This document shows positions 28,145 to 37,456 of a DNA stretch of 64,000 nucleotides, one piece after another. The notes beneath the pieces were generated by a model. That model was not told the DNA's origin. It ran no database searches and saw nothing but the letters and a program-made list of their open reading frames with translations. This DNA comes from Paenibacillus urinalis (GTDB taxonomy: Bacteria > Bacillota > Bacilli > Paenibacillales > Paenibacillaceae), in contig NZ_CP118108.1 in assembly GCF_028747985.1 (NCBI RefSeq), forward strand, positions 1,927,501 through 1,991,500, in the 5' to 3' direction. Position numbers and translations under genes: made by a program. Numbering within the stretch: the stretch's first letter is position 1; the number at the start of each line of letters is the position of its first letter.

Positions 28145-30508
28145 TTGAGTACGGACAAGGAATGGCAACTCGAACAGGCTAGAGTGGACGAAGTTACAGA
28201 ACAAATTCGACAATCAATTAACAAGCTTGAGGGTGAAGTAGGTTCTGTTCGCGGAGAAGTGGTTGAGATGCGAAAAGAATTTTGGGATGAAGTCACCATT
28301 AACTTTAGTGAAGCAGATGATGTCGGTGAGACTTCTACGAACTTAAGACAGCAATCCGAGGTGCTGTCAGAGCGGGAACGGAGCCACAAAAATGCATTTA
28401 ATGCACTGAAAAAGCTCAATAAGCTGGAAGGGAATCCCTATTTCGGTCGTATTGATTTTGTGGAGAAGGGAACGGATACAGCAGAGCCTATATATTTAGG
28501 AATTGCATCCTTTTTATCAGAGCAGGAGAATGAATTTCTTGTCTATGACTGGCGTGCTTCGATATCGAATCTGTATTACGACGGGGCACCGGGGCCATCT
28601 TCCTATCGAACACCATCGGGGGTTATCGAAGGAGAGATCACGTTAAAACGGCAGTTTACCATTCGTGATGGAGATATCAAGTTCATGTTTGATACTGGGG
28701 TTACCATAGGCGATGAGTTATTGCAGGCTGTACTCAGTCAAAGCTCTGATGCTTCGATGAAAAGTATTGTGGCCACCATTCAGAGAGAGCAGAACCAGAT
28801 TATTCGAAATGATACAAGCCGTTTGTTAATCGTTCAAGGTGCAGCGGGCAGCGGAAAAACATCGGCAGCGCTGCAGCGTGTCGCCTATCTGCTCTATAAA
28901 GATCGGGAATTTCTGAAGGCGGATCAAATGATTCTGTTCTCTCCGAATCCGATGTTTAACAGCTATGTATCCACCGTATTGCCTGAGCTTGGCGAAGAGA
29001 ATATGCTGCAGACGACATTTCAGGAGTATTTGGAACGAAGAATCGGCAAAGAATACCAGCTTGAGGATCCCTTTGTGCAGCTGGAGTATGTCTTATCCCA
29101 ACCTGACGATCCTGGTTATGAAGCTCGAATTCAAGGCATTCAGTTCAAGTCCTCACCTGAGTTTCTCGATTTGATTCTAAGCTATAAGAATCGGCTGGCA
29201 CAGACAGGAATGATGTTCAAGCCCCTTCGTTTTCTTGGGAAAGAGGTCATTTCGACACAGCAGATCACGCAGAAATTTTATGAATTTGACAAGGGGATTC
29301 GAATTGCGAGCCGGCTAGAGCTTCTCAAAGAATGGATGCTGAAGGAGCTTGCTGCCTTTGGTAAAGGCGAACTTACCGCGGCGTGGGTAGACGAACAGAT
29401 TCAGCTGCTTGGCACAGAGGACTATCACCGGGCCTATCAAAGATTACGGCGGAAGCAGCGAGGCAAGCAGGATACATTTAATGATTTTGACGTGGAAAGA
29501 GATATATTGGCCAAAATGGTGGTCTCCGATCGTCTTAAGCCCCTTCGCAAATGGGTCAAAGCAACGCGGTTTGTTGATATGAAGGGACTGTACCAAGCCA
29601 TATTTAAGGAAGCAGGGGTGTCTTGTGGAGTTGACCGTTCACGTCTTCCGGCCGCATGGGATGATATTTGCAAATTTACGATTGATAAAATAAACGCCCA
29701 GGAGCTTGCATATGAGGATACGACTCCGTTCTTATATCTAAAAGATTCATTATTAGGATTTCGTGTGTTTACGAATATACGCCATGTCATTGTGGATGAA
29801 GCTCAGGATTATTCCCCATTCCAGCTTGCCTTCTTCAAACAAATGTTCCCACGTGCGAAGATGACCGCGCTAGGAGATTTTAATCAGGCGATCTATGCTC
29901 ATTCATCCGTACTTAGTGGGACAAGTGAGCTGAGAGATATCTATAGCACGGACAAGGCGGAAGTGATAAGGCTCACGCGCAGCTATCGTTCAACGAAGGA
30001 AATCGTAGAATTTACAAAGTCATTGCTTCCTGACGGAGAGGCCATCGTTCCATTCAATCGTGAGGGAGAGAAGCCTTACGTATATGAATTCGGAAAGCGA
30101 GATGAGATGGAGGAAGCCATGGTATTGAAGCTTGAGGAGCTTCAGTCGCAAGGATACGAGTCCATCGCCGTTATTTGTAAGTCTGCAGGTCAAAGCCTTA
30201 AGGTATATGAACGTCTTCACGGCAAGCTCAGCACAGTGCCAAAACTGATTAAGAAAACGACGCTTGGTTTCGAAAAAGGAGTACAGGTCATTCCGGCATA
30301 CCTGGCAAAGGGCGTTGAATTTGATGCAGTCATCATTTATGACGGTTCGGCCAAAGCTTATTCAAGAGAAAGTGAACGAAAGCTATTCTATACAGCGTGC
30401 ACGCGTGCGATGCACTTACTGTACATTTACTCCAAAGGTGCAGTCAGTCCGTTTGTATCAAAGGTAGATTCTCAGCTGTATCAGCATGAATTGGAGTATT
30501 CAAAGTAA
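28145..30508 (+). CDS. helD: HelD-type SF1 helicase, RNA polymerase recycling factor
   Basis: This 787-aa protein uses a TTG start at 28145, behind AAGGAGCGG. It has an N-terminal coiled-coil arm (about 1-100), a Walker A QGAAGSGKTSAALQR (about 229-243), and a large specific insertion. Helicase motifs VIVDEAQDYSPFQ (DExx box), ALGDFNQAIY, LTRSYRST and the C-terminal YTACTRAMHLLYIY follow. HelD uses ATP to pull stalled RNA polymerase off DNA. The layout, with coiled-coil arm and insertions, separates it from UvrD/PcrA. Confidence 0.9.
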   Translation: MSTDKEWQLEQARVDEVTEQIRQSINKLEGEVGSVRGEVVEMRKEFWDEVTINFSEADDVGETSTNLRQQSEVLSERERSHKNAFNALKKLNKLEGNPYFGRIDFVEKGTDTAEPIYLGIASFLSEQENEFLVYDWRASISNLYYDGAPGPSSYRTPSGVIEGEITLKRQFTIRDGDIKFMFDTGVTIGDELLQAVLSQSSDASMKSIVATIQREQNQIIRNDTSRLLIVQGAAGSGKTSAALQRVAYLLYKDREFLKADQMILFSPNPMFNSYVSTVLPELGEENMLQTTFQEYLERRIGKEYQLEDPFVQLEYVLSQPDDPGYEARIQGIQFKSSPEFLDLILSYKNRLAQTGMMFKPLRFLGKEVISTQQITQKFYEFDKGIRIASRLELLKEWMLKELAAFGKGELTAAWVDEQIQLLGTEDYHRAYQRLRRKQRGKQDTFNDFDVERDILAKMVVSDRLKPLRKWVKATRFVDMKGLYQAIFKEAGVSCGVDRSRLPAAWDDICKFTIDKINAQELAYEDTTPFLYLKDSLLGFRVFTNIRHVIVDEAQDYSPFQLAFFKQMFPRAKMTALGDFNQAIYAHSSVLSGTSELRDIYSTDKAEVIRLTRSYRSTKEIVEFTKSLLPDGEAIVPFNREGEKPYVYEFGKRDEMEEAMVLKLEELQSQGYESIAVICKSAGQSLKVYERLHGKLSTVPKLIKKTTLGFEKGVQVIPAYLAKGVEFDAVIIYDGSAKAYSRESERKLFYTACTRAMHLLYIYSKGAVSPFVSKVDSQLYQHELEYSK

Positions 30509-30552
30509 CCTTTTAATAAGATATCAAATTAGCATGGTCAATGTACTAATCC

Positions 30553-30594
30553 GGCAGCACATTCTCATAAGTGAGAGGTGCTGTTGTTTTTTTT
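30553..30594 (+). terminator. intrinsic terminator after helD
   Basis: CAGCAC (30555-30560) with CTCA pairs with TGAG and GTGCTG (30578-30583) around a short loop, followed by a run of eight T. Confidence 0.85.
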
Positions 30595-30715
30595 AGAACA
30601 AGGATCAAATTGAATAGGATTACATATAATGAAAGATTATAGGGAGGGCGATGTAAGGAAACGGTGGTTTTCCAGATCATTTCCTGTTGAATCTTGAACT
30701 CTTAAGTCAATTATG

Positions 30716-30744
30716 TTTACATGTGACGTTCAGGCTACTATAAT
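30716..30744 (+). promoter_or_regulatory. sigma-A promoter of the adenine deaminase gene
   Basis: TTTACA (30716-30721) and TATAAT (30739-30744) are spaced by exactly 17 bases, 44 bases before the ATG at 30788. No purine riboswitch core was found between 30595 and 30788. Confidence 0.75.
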
Positions 30745-30787
30745 CATAAACAATCTACTTTTTTTACGGTGAATGGGGGAAGTTCGA

Positions 30788-32608
30788 ATGATAATAAAAC
30801 AATTTGCAAGACCAGCATTGGCTGATTGCGTGAAAGAACTGGTGGAGACAGCTCGAGGGGATCTAAAGGCTTCTCTTGTGATTCAAAACGGGTCTTTGGT
30901 CAACGTTGTTTCAGGCGAAATATTGCAGGGCATGTCTGTTGCTGTACAGGGCTCTCGCATTGCATACGTAGGCAAGGATGCTTCCCATACCATTGGACCG
31001 GACACAGAAGTTATTGACGCCAGCGGGCAGTATATTGCACCAGGACTGCTTGATGGTCATTGCCATATTGAGAGTACGCAATTAACTGTGGCAGAATTTG
31101 CTAGAGCCGTCCTTCCATTAGGAACGACGGGTGGATTCTTTGATGCGCATGAAATATCCAATGTGCTTGGCCTGAACGGTCTTAAATATATGCTCGAAGA
31201 GGCGAGAACGACTCCGCTCGCTGCTTATATGCAGGCACCCTCCTGTGTGCCATCCACGAGCCCTGAACTCGAAACGACGGGAGCCTATATCGGACCTGAC
31301 GAGGTGGCAGAAGCGTTAAGCTGGGGCAATGACATGATTGGCTTAGGGGAAGTAATGAATTTTCCGGGTGTCGTATACGGCGAGGAAAAGATGCTTGGAG
31401 AAATAGAAGCTACACTGCGCGCGGGTAAAGCGGTGGACGGTCATTTTACCTGGGCAGCGGATGATTGGAGACTGCCTGTATATGCTGCGGCAGGTGTAAC
31501 CGGAGATCATGAATGTGTAACCAAAGAGGATGTACAGGAAAGAATCCGCCTGGGCATGTACGCCAAAATGCGGCAAGGCTCAGCCTGGCATGATGTAGCA
31601 GAAACGATTAAGGCCTCAACCGAGCTCGGGCTTGATACAAGACGGATGATGCTCGTGACGGATGATCGGAGCTCAGAATCCCTGCTGAATGAAGGGCATA
31701 TGAATTACGTTGTGCGTCTTGCTATTTCCCAGGGCGTCAAGCCGGTGACGGCTTTTCAAATGGCGACGATTAATACGGCAGAGCGGTTCGGCGTCCAGAG
31801 AGATGTGGGTTCAATCACACCGGGCTCGATCGCAGATATCATTCTATTGGATGGAAGACTCGCTGATGTGAATGTGCATACAACCATTGCGGCAGGTCAA
31901 GTCGTTGCGAGGGAAGGGAAAATGGCGGCTGCCTGGGATAAGTATCAGTATCCTCAAGATGCACTGGGGACCGTTCATTTAGAGGCTGATATTCAGGCAG
32001 ATCATTTTGTAATTAATACACCTGTTAATGAGGGTGAGCTTAAAGCTCGCATTATACAAGTGACAGAAAATCATGTAGAGACGAAGGAAGTGTTCAAGAC
32101 CGTCCAAGCAGAATCAGGCCAAGTGATATTAAGTCAGGATCAGGATGTATGCAAAATCGCTGTGATTGAAAGGCATCATAGAACAGGCAACAAGGCAGTA
32201 GCGCTTGTTAGTGGAGTAGGCTTTAACCGGCCTGCTGCGATTGCCATGACGGTCGCACATGACAGCCATAATCTGATGGTGATCGGAACAGATGATCATC
32301 TAATGGCTGATGCGGCTAACCGAGTCGTGAATATGCAAGGCGGGGTCGCGGTGGTAACACATGAGGGAACGACAGAATTTCCGCTGCCGATTGCAGGTCT
32401 AATGTCTCCGGAGCCTTTTGAGATCGTAGCCTCGCAGTCTGAATCCATCAGCCAGGCACTAAAGGCCGCTGGGTGCTGCTTGAACAATGCGTTCATGACT
32501 TTGTCATTATTGGCACTGGTCGTTATACCTGAGCTTCGGCTGTCCGACAAGGGACTTGTTCGTATCTCTGCAAACGGAATTGAGCTCGTTCCATTGTTCG
32601 AACAATAA
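30788..32608 (+). CDS. ade: adenine deaminase
   Basis: This 606-aa amidohydrolase deaminates adenine to hypoxanthine in purine salvage. The start was moved to ATG 30788, seven bases behind GGGGGA. Metal-site motifs are GLLDGHCHIES (about 90-100) and FDAHEISNV (about 120-128). MNFPGVV and VTDDRSSESLLNEGHM follow. These match AdeC, although His-Cys-His and Asp-Ala-His replace the commoner HVH and DPH. It is about 25 residues longer than Bacillus AdeC, mostly at the N-terminus. It is monocistronic. Confidence 0.87.
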   Translation: MIIKQFARPALADCVKELVETARGDLKASLVIQNGSLVNVVSGEILQGMSVAVQGSRIAYVGKDASHTIGPDTEVIDASGQYIAPGLLDGHCHIESTQLTVAEFARAVLPLGTTGGFFDAHEISNVLGLNGLKYMLEEARTTPLAAYMQAPSCVPSTSPELETTGAYIGPDEVAEALSWGNDMIGLGEVMNFPGVVYGEEKMLGEIEATLRAGKAVDGHFTWAADDWRLPVYAAAGVTGDHECVTKEDVQERIRLGMYAKMRQGSAWHDVAETIKASTELGLDTRRMMLVTDDRSSESLLNEGHMNYVVRLAISQGVKPVTAFQMATINTAERFGVQRDVGSITPGSIADIILLDGRLADVNVHTTIAAGQVVAREGKMAAAWDKYQYPQDALGTVHLEADIQADHFVINTPVNEGELKARIIQVTENHVETKEVFKTVQAESGQVILSQDQDVCKIAVIERHHRTGNKAVALVSGVGFNRPAAIAMTVAHDSHNLMVIGTDDHLMADAANRVVNMQGGVAVVTHEGTTEFPLPIAGLMSPEPFEIVASQSESISQALKAAGCCLNNAFMTLSLLALVVIPELRLSDKGLVRISANGIELVPLFEQ

Positions 32609-32641
32609 TGGATATACCCTAACTACATTGAGAATATCTGA

Positions 32642-32679
32642 AATAGGTAAGTGGACATCTGTCTACTTGCCTATTTTTT
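32642..32679 (+). terminator. intrinsic terminator after ade
   Basis: AATAGGTAAGTGGACA pairs with TGTCTACTTGCCTATT with a single mismatch, followed by TTTTTT. Confidence 0.85.
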
Positions 32680-32847
32680 CGTTTGAGTGAAACAAAAATG
32701 GTCCAAAATCATTAAATGAGCATAAAGTCCTATAAATTCCTTTCATATTTCTCCGAAAATAATAAAGTAATACTTTCGTCCTTCAAAAATTGTCGAAAAG
32801 TAAGACTAAGGTAATCGAACAATGAGACAAATGGACGGGGTTGTATA

Positions 32848-32945
32848 CGAATTGGAGGCAAATTTGTTGAAAAGCAAAGACGCAAAGCCATGGGTCTAAG
32901 GTAAGTCTAATGACTTATGATGACAGCCGGTTGCCGATTTATTAA
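32848..32945 (+). promoter_or_regulatory. GEMM-I riboswitch (cyclic di-GMP-I class)
   Basis: The conserved core GACGCAAAGCC is at 32879-32889, and GGCAAAT upstream at 32856-32862. The first hairpin, TTTGTT (32863-32868) and AGCAAA (32873-32878), is closed by a GAAA tetraloop (32869-32872). The second helix has AAGTC/GACTT and the tetraloop receptor pair TCTAAG (32895-32900) and TATGA (32916-32920), a small variant of the 11-nt receptor. GCCGGTTGCCG ends the aptamer at 32926-32936. A hairpin, GAACGG/CCGTTC, follows at about 32950-32976 without a T run, so control may act on translation or RNA stability. The class is seen directly; ligand choice (c-di-GMP rather than cGAMP) is inferred. Confidence 0.88.
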
Positions 32946-33003
32946 TGGAGAACGGGCAGGATATAAGGCACCGTTCCTAAAATCGAAGGAGTGTACATAA
33001 GAG

Positions 33004-33897
33004 ATGTGGAAGAAAACAGGGAGAGCAGCGGCGGTACTGCTGGCTGCAGCAATTATGGCGGGATCAATTACAGGGGGAGCAGTGGATGTAGAAGCTACAG
33101 CCTACTCAAGTAAACAAACAGGAACATGGCTATGGGATACAACTCAAATCAAAAGTGAGCCCGACAAGATACTGGATTTTGCAGAAGCGCAGGGGATCAA
33201 TGCCATCTATTTGCAAATAAACAGAGATGTGGCTGTACCGTATTATAAAGATTTTATCAGCAAGGCTTACGCGGAAGGAATTGAGGTCCAAATCTTGGAC
33301 GGCAGACCTGCCTGGGGGCTATTATCAGGTCGTGAAGGATTAATGAGCTTCGTGGAGTGGATCGAAGCCTATCAGAATGGAGCCGAAGAGAATGAGCGGT
33401 TCTCGGGAATACATGTGGATATTGAGCCCCATGTGCTTGCAGAATGGAAGTCAGATCGTGACAGCGTTGTTACTCAGTGGCAGTCTAATGTAACGTATCT
33501 AACGAATGAAGCAAAACGTATGGAGATGAAGATCACAGCAGATATCCCTTTTTGGCTTGATAACTATACCGTGCCTGGCGGGGACATGAAGATTAGCAGC
33601 TGGATGATTCGCCAGTTCGATGCTGTCGCTGTTATGGCATATCGGGATACAGCAAGTGCTATATACAATGCCGCAGCCAGTGAACTGAAGGAAGCGTCTG
33701 AGCTGGGTAAGAAAGTATCCATCGCCGTTGAGACGAATCGAAGCAGCGAGGGGAATTTTATTACCTTCTACGAAGAAGGCTGTGAATACATGCGAGCAGA
33801 ACTGCAAGAGCTTGAGCAGATGGCAAATGAGCATGATTCTTATATCGGGATTTCGGTTCACGATTATGGAAACTGGTCTAAACTAGCGAGTCGTTAA
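33004..33897 (+). CDS. secreted TIM-barrel-like protein under riboswitch control, putative glycosidase
   Basis: This 297-aa protein has a Sec signal peptide (about 1-32, cleavage near VEATA). The mature part alternates beta strands and helices like a TIM barrel: NAIYLQINRD (68-74), VQILDGRPAW (95-104), GIHVDIEPH (135-143), MKITADIPFW (175-184), VAVMAYRD (208-215), VSIAVETN (238-245) and IGISVHDYG (281-289). D139 and E141 after the fourth strand and E243 later are candidate catalytic acids of a glycoside hydrolase. I do not recognise the family. AAGGAG lies 12 bases before the ATG. The c-di-GMP riboswitch suggests a role in matrix, biofilm or motility switching. Confidence 0.75.
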   Translation: MWKKTGRAAAVLLAAAIMAGSITGGAVDVEATAYSSKQTGTWLWDTTQIKSEPDKILDFAEAQGINAIYLQINRDVAVPYYKDFISKAYAEGIEVQILDGRPAWGLLSGREGLMSFVEWIEAYQNGAEENERFSGIHVDIEPHVLAEWKSDRDSVVTQWQSNVTYLTNEAKRMEMKITADIPFWLDNYTVPGGDMKISSWMIRQFDAVAVMAYRDTASAIYNAAASELKEASELGKKVSIAVETNRSSEGNFITFYEEGCEYMRAELQELEQMANEHDSYIGISVHDYGNWSKLASR

Positions 33898-33905
33898 TTG
33901 TAAAC

Positions 33906-33955
33906 AAGGGTGATCTGGTAAGAGCTAAGAGTTCTCACCAAGTCACCCTTTTTTT
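33906..33955. terminator. intrinsic terminator after the riboswitch-controlled gene
   Basis: GGGTGA and GGT pair with ACC and TCACCC across a short loop, followed by seven T at about 33949-33955. The convergent AraC gene ends just beyond. Confidence 0.8.
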
Positions 33956-33962
33956 GCTGCAA

Positions 33963-34880
33963 TTATACAGAAACCGGCTCCAGTGAAATTTGTTCAAAAA
34001 ATTGCTTGCGGTATTGGGAAGGCGTCATCTTTTTTTGTTTTTTGAACAGGGTAATAAAGTAGCTTAGATTGTCATAACCAACTTCCATCGCAATATCAAC
34101 AACTTTATAATTTGTATTTTCCAGCAGCTTGCATGCTCTTTGGATGCGGTAATGATTAATATAATCGATTGGGCTCTTCTGGACCATTTGTTTAAAGAAG
34201 CGGCAGAAATGTCCCTCGCTCATATTAATGTGTTCGGACAAGTCCTTCAGCTTAATGGGCTCACTATAGTGATCATGGATATAGCCGAGAGCTGTCTTCA
34301 GACGTTCGATCTTATCTGGACTGCCGGCGGCAATGTTATTCCCTAAATCTGCTGCCTGCTGCATATAAGCGAACATTTCTGCAAGAATCAGATACAGATG
34401 TGCCTTGGTCGATATTTCCATCGTCGGCTTCATTTGCTCATGCTCTTGCAGAATCAGATCGATATGTGTAAGGACCGATTTGCCCCAATCCGTATGACGT
34501 GAAATATGGCGGGGAGGGAGCAATTTCCGCTTCAATATAGGGTCCATCATTTTCTCCTGCAGGGAATCAAACGAGGCGCTCGACAGCCAGGCTGGGTCAA
34601 ATACGATGGCTGAGAAGACACAGCGCTCCTCCCCCTGCAAATATCCCGCATGAATTTCGCCGCTGCCTACGAAGATCGCATCTCCTGCTTGTGCTTCGTA
34701 AATATTCATATCAATATGGAAGACAGCAGAACCGCTTTCAATAAGAATCAGCTCCATTTCATCATGCCAATGACAATCAAGAATGCTGTCTCCATTGAGC
34801 TGGTCTACTGACGGATAGACACTAACAGGGAACATAGGGTTGCCATGTACGCGATTCTCTCTCAATAATTCTTTATTCAT
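33963..34880 (-). CDS. AraC-family regulator, divergent from alpha-xylosidase
   Basis: This 305-aa regulator starts at ATG 34880, nine bases behind AAGGAG. The N-terminal cupin (about 20-100) has CHWHDEMELILIESG and EIHAGYLQGEE as ligand-binding strands. The C-terminal double HTH (about 200-300) includes MSEGHFCRFFKQM and VGYDNLSYFITLFKKQKKMTPSQYR. It should activate the divergent GH31 gene, whose promoter holds three ATCAAA-type direct repeats in helical phase. An alpha-xyloside or xylose is the likely inducer, by context. Confidence 0.88.
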   Translation of the reverse strand: MNKELLRENRVHGNPMFPVSVYPSVDQLNGDSILDCHWHDEMELILIESGSAVFHIDMNIYEAQAGDAIFVGSGEIHAGYLQGEERCVFSAIVFDPAWLSSASFDSLQEKMMDPILKRKLLPPRHISRHTDWGKSVLTHIDLILQEHEQMKPTMEISTKAHLYLILAEMFAYMQQAADLGNNIAAGSPDKIERLKTALGYIHDHYSEPIKLKDLSEHINMSEGHFCRFFKQMVQKSPIDYINHYRIQRACKLLENTNYKVVDIAMEVGYDNLSYFITLFKKQKKMTPSQYRKQFFEQISLEPVSV

Positions 34881-35000
34881 TTCACCAAGCTCCTTGTGCA
34901 TTCTTCTTCTATATAATAGGAGAAAAAAGCTTCTCTGATTGAAATCGCTTCCATAATATGTGCGTTATGTTAATATAAAGTGACAACTAAGATGAGAGTA

Positions 35001-35070
35001 TATCAAAATATTGATACTATTCATCAAAATAACGTAAGAAAATCAAATAAAATATCAATATTATTATAGT
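35001..35070 (+). promoter_or_regulatory. AraC-type operator and promoter of the alpha-xylosidase gene
   Basis: Direct repeats ATCAAAATA (35002-35010), ATCAAAATA (35023-35031) and ATCAAATAA (35042-35050) are spaced 21 and 19 bases, about two helical turns. The first also lies in a palindrome, TATCAA-AATA-TTGATA (35001-35016). A -10 candidate, TATAGT (35065-35070), places the third repeat exactly in the -35 slot. This is the layout of an activator-dependent promoter. Confidence 0.6.
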
Positions 35071-35093
35071 ATAACCGAAGGGGGAAAGAAAAC

Positions 35094-37412
35094 ATGAAAT
35101 TTACTGATGGATTCTGGATGACTCGTGAAGGGTATCATATTCAAAACCCAACTGATATTCGTGATATTGTACAAAAAGATAATTCTCTAACCGTTCATGC
35201 GGCTACTAAATATATTCGCACCAAGGGTAACACTTTGAACGGTACATTGCTGAAAGCAACTTACAGTTCTCCTATGCCTAACGTAATCCGTGTAACATTG
35301 AACCACCATAAGGGCAGAGTGAAAAAAGGTCCTGAATTCGAGCTTTTGAATCAGGATACAAATGTTGAAATCTCTAAGAACGAGCAAGGCGCTGTACTGA
35401 AGAGCGGTAATCTGGAAGTTCAGATTGACAAAACAAACGGCTGGGACATCAGCTTCCTATATGGCGGCAAGCGGATTACAGGCAGCGGTCATAGACAAGC
35501 TGGTTATATTACAGGGCCGAACAAGGAAGCATACTTCCGTGAGCAGCTGGATCTGGGCGTTGGTGAATACATTTATGGTCTTGGAGAGCGCTTTACTCCA
35601 TTCGTTAAGAATGGACAAATCGTTGAGACATGGAATGAAGATGGCGGTACAAGCAGTGAGCAATCCTACAAGAACATTCCATTCTATCTATCCAACAAAG
35701 GCTATGGTGTGTTTGTAAACCATCCTGAACGTGTATCTTATGAGATTGCGTCAGAGAACGTATCCAAGGTTCAATTCAGTGTTGAGGGAGAGACTTTGGA
35801 ATACTTCATCATCGGCGGTGACAATCCGAAGGATGTGCTTGACAACTATACGAAATTGACAGGTAAGCCTGCACTTCCACCAGCATGGACATTTGGTCTG
35901 TGGCTGACGACTTCCTTTACAACAGATTATGATGAAGGAACGGTAAATCACTTTGTGGACGGTATGGCTGAGCGTGATCTACCTCTCTCCGTATTCCACT
36001 TTGACTGCTTCTGGATGAAGGAATATCAATGGTCTGATTTCGTATGGGATGAGGAGATGTTCCCGGATCCGGAAGGCATGATTAAGCGTCTCAAAGATAA
36101 AGGACTTAAAATCTGTGCTTGGATTAATCCATATATCGCAGAAAAATCCTATTTGTTTGATGAAGGTATGGAAAACGGATATTTGGTCAAAACAGCGGAC
36201 GGAAGCGTATGGCAATGGGATATGTGGCAAGCTGGTATGGCTCTTGTTGACTTCACAAATCCAGATGCCGTTAAATGGTATAAGAGCAAGCTGGAAGTGC
36301 TGCTTGACCAAGGTGTAGACTCCTTCAAGACAGATTTCGGTGAAAGAATTCCGACAGATGTCGTTTACTTTGATGGTTCGGATCCGGTCAAAATGCATAA
36401 CTACTATACTCAGCTGTATAACAAAGCAGTATTCGAGCTGCTGGAAGAGAAGCTTGGCAAGAATGAAGCTGCATTATTCGCTCGTTCTGCAACAGCAGGC
36501 GGTCAACAGTTCCCTGTTCACTGGGGCGGTGATTGCTCCTCGACTTATGAATCCATGGCCGAATCACTTCGTGGAGGATTGTCGCTTGGATTGTCCGGGT
36601 TCGGTTTCTGGAGCCATGACATCAGCGGCTTCGAGAACACAGCAACTCCAGATGTGTACAAGCGCTGGGTTCAATTTGGACTTCTGTCCTCCCACAGCCG
36701 CCTGCACGGCAGCACATCCTATCGTGTACCTTGGCTCTTTGACGAAGAATCTGTGGATGTTGTACGCGACTTCACGAAGCTTAAGATCAGCCTGATGCCT
36801 TATCTGTACAATTCTGCCCAAGAATCGACTGCACGAGGCATTCCGATGATGCGTGCCATGATGCTTGAGTTCCCAGAGGATCCTACAACCTACAGCCTGG
36901 ACACTCAATATATGTTTGGCGACTCCGTACTGGTTGCACCGATCTTTAACAAAGAAGGCGATGTCACTTACTATCTCCCTGAAGGAACCTGGACTAACTT
37001 CCTTACAGGAGAGAAGATTCAAGGTGGACGTTTCGTACGCGAGAATCATAGCTTCCGCACATTGCCAATGATGATCAAGCCGAACAGCCTGATCGCAGTG
37101 GGCGCGGTAAATGATGTAATCGAGTATGACTATGCTGAGAATGTTTCCTTGCATTTGTTTGAGCTTGGCGAAGGAAATCAGGCAGAGGCGAATGTAGTAA
37201 GCACGCGTTCTGAACAAGAGCTGAATGTGAAGGCCGTTCGTTCTGGAGACAGTATTGAAATAACGACAGAAGGAACAGGCAAAGCCTGGACACTCGTTCT
37301 TCGCGGTATCCATGAAGTATCTGCCGTACAAGGCGGAACGGCTGCAAACGGAGAGCATGGTGTTATCGTGACTCCTGACGCATTTACTGGCAAACTGACA
37401 ATTACACTATAA
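35094..37412 (+). CDS. yicI: alpha-xylosidase, GH31 (YicI-like)
   Basis: This 772-aa intracellular enzyme releases alpha-linked xylose from xyloglucan-type oligosaccharides. The YicI-like sequence runs full length. FHFDCFWMKEYQWSDFVWD lies in the barrel and favours xylosidase over glucosidase. The nucleophile is D414 in KTDFGERIP and the acid/base D480 in GGDCSST, almost the same positions as in E. coli YicI. The start follows AAGGGGGAAAG. It is transcribed alone, opposite its probable AraC activator, and ends at a terminator. Confidence 0.93.
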   Translation: MKFTDGFWMTREGYHIQNPTDIRDIVQKDNSLTVHAATKYIRTKGNTLNGTLLKATYSSPMPNVIRVTLNHHKGRVKKGPEFELLNQDTNVEISKNEQGAVLKSGNLEVQIDKTNGWDISFLYGGKRITGSGHRQAGYITGPNKEAYFREQLDLGVGEYIYGLGERFTPFVKNGQIVETWNEDGGTSSEQSYKNIPFYLSNKGYGVFVNHPERVSYEIASENVSKVQFSVEGETLEYFIIGGDNPKDVLDNYTKLTGKPALPPAWTFGLWLTTSFTTDYDEGTVNHFVDGMAERDLPLSVFHFDCFWMKEYQWSDFVWDEEMFPDPEGMIKRLKDKGLKICAWINPYIAEKSYLFDEGMENGYLVKTADGSVWQWDMWQAGMALVDFTNPDAVKWYKSKLEVLLDQGVDSFKTDFGERIPTDVVYFDGSDPVKMHNYYTQLYNKAVFELLEEKLGKNEAALFARSATAGGQQFPVHWGGDCSSTYESMAESLRGGLSLGLSGFGFWSHDISGFENTATPDVYKRWVQFGLLSSHSRLHGSTSYRVPWLFDEESVDVVRDFTKLKISLMPYLYNSAQESTARGIPMMRAMMLEFPEDPTTYSLDTQYMFGDSVLVAPIFNKEGDVTYYLPEGTWTNFLTGEKIQGGRFVRENHSFRTLPMMIKPNSLIAVGAVNDVIEYDYAENVSLHLFELGEGNQAEANVVSTRSEQELNVKAVRSGDSIEITTEGTGKAWTLVLRGIHEVSAVQGGTAANGEHGVIVTPDAFTGKLTITL

Positions 37413-37425
37413 TCATTTCAAGAAT

Positions 37426-37456
37426 ACGGCGGTGCCACTGGCACCGTCTTTTTTTT
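37426..37456 (+). terminator. intrinsic terminator after the GH31 gene
   Basis: ACGGCGGTGCC pairs with GGCACCGT (one bulged C) over a 3-base loop, followed by eight T. Confidence 0.85.

Noticed and set aside
30595-30787. purine riboswitch before adenine deaminase
   Set aside because: No three-way junction core or conserved loop sequences were found; a plain sigma-A promoter is present instead.
36564-37358. 264-codon minus-strand frame inside the alpha-xylosidase gene
   Set aside because: It is a shadow of the GH31 gene, with no ribosome-binding site or protein motif.
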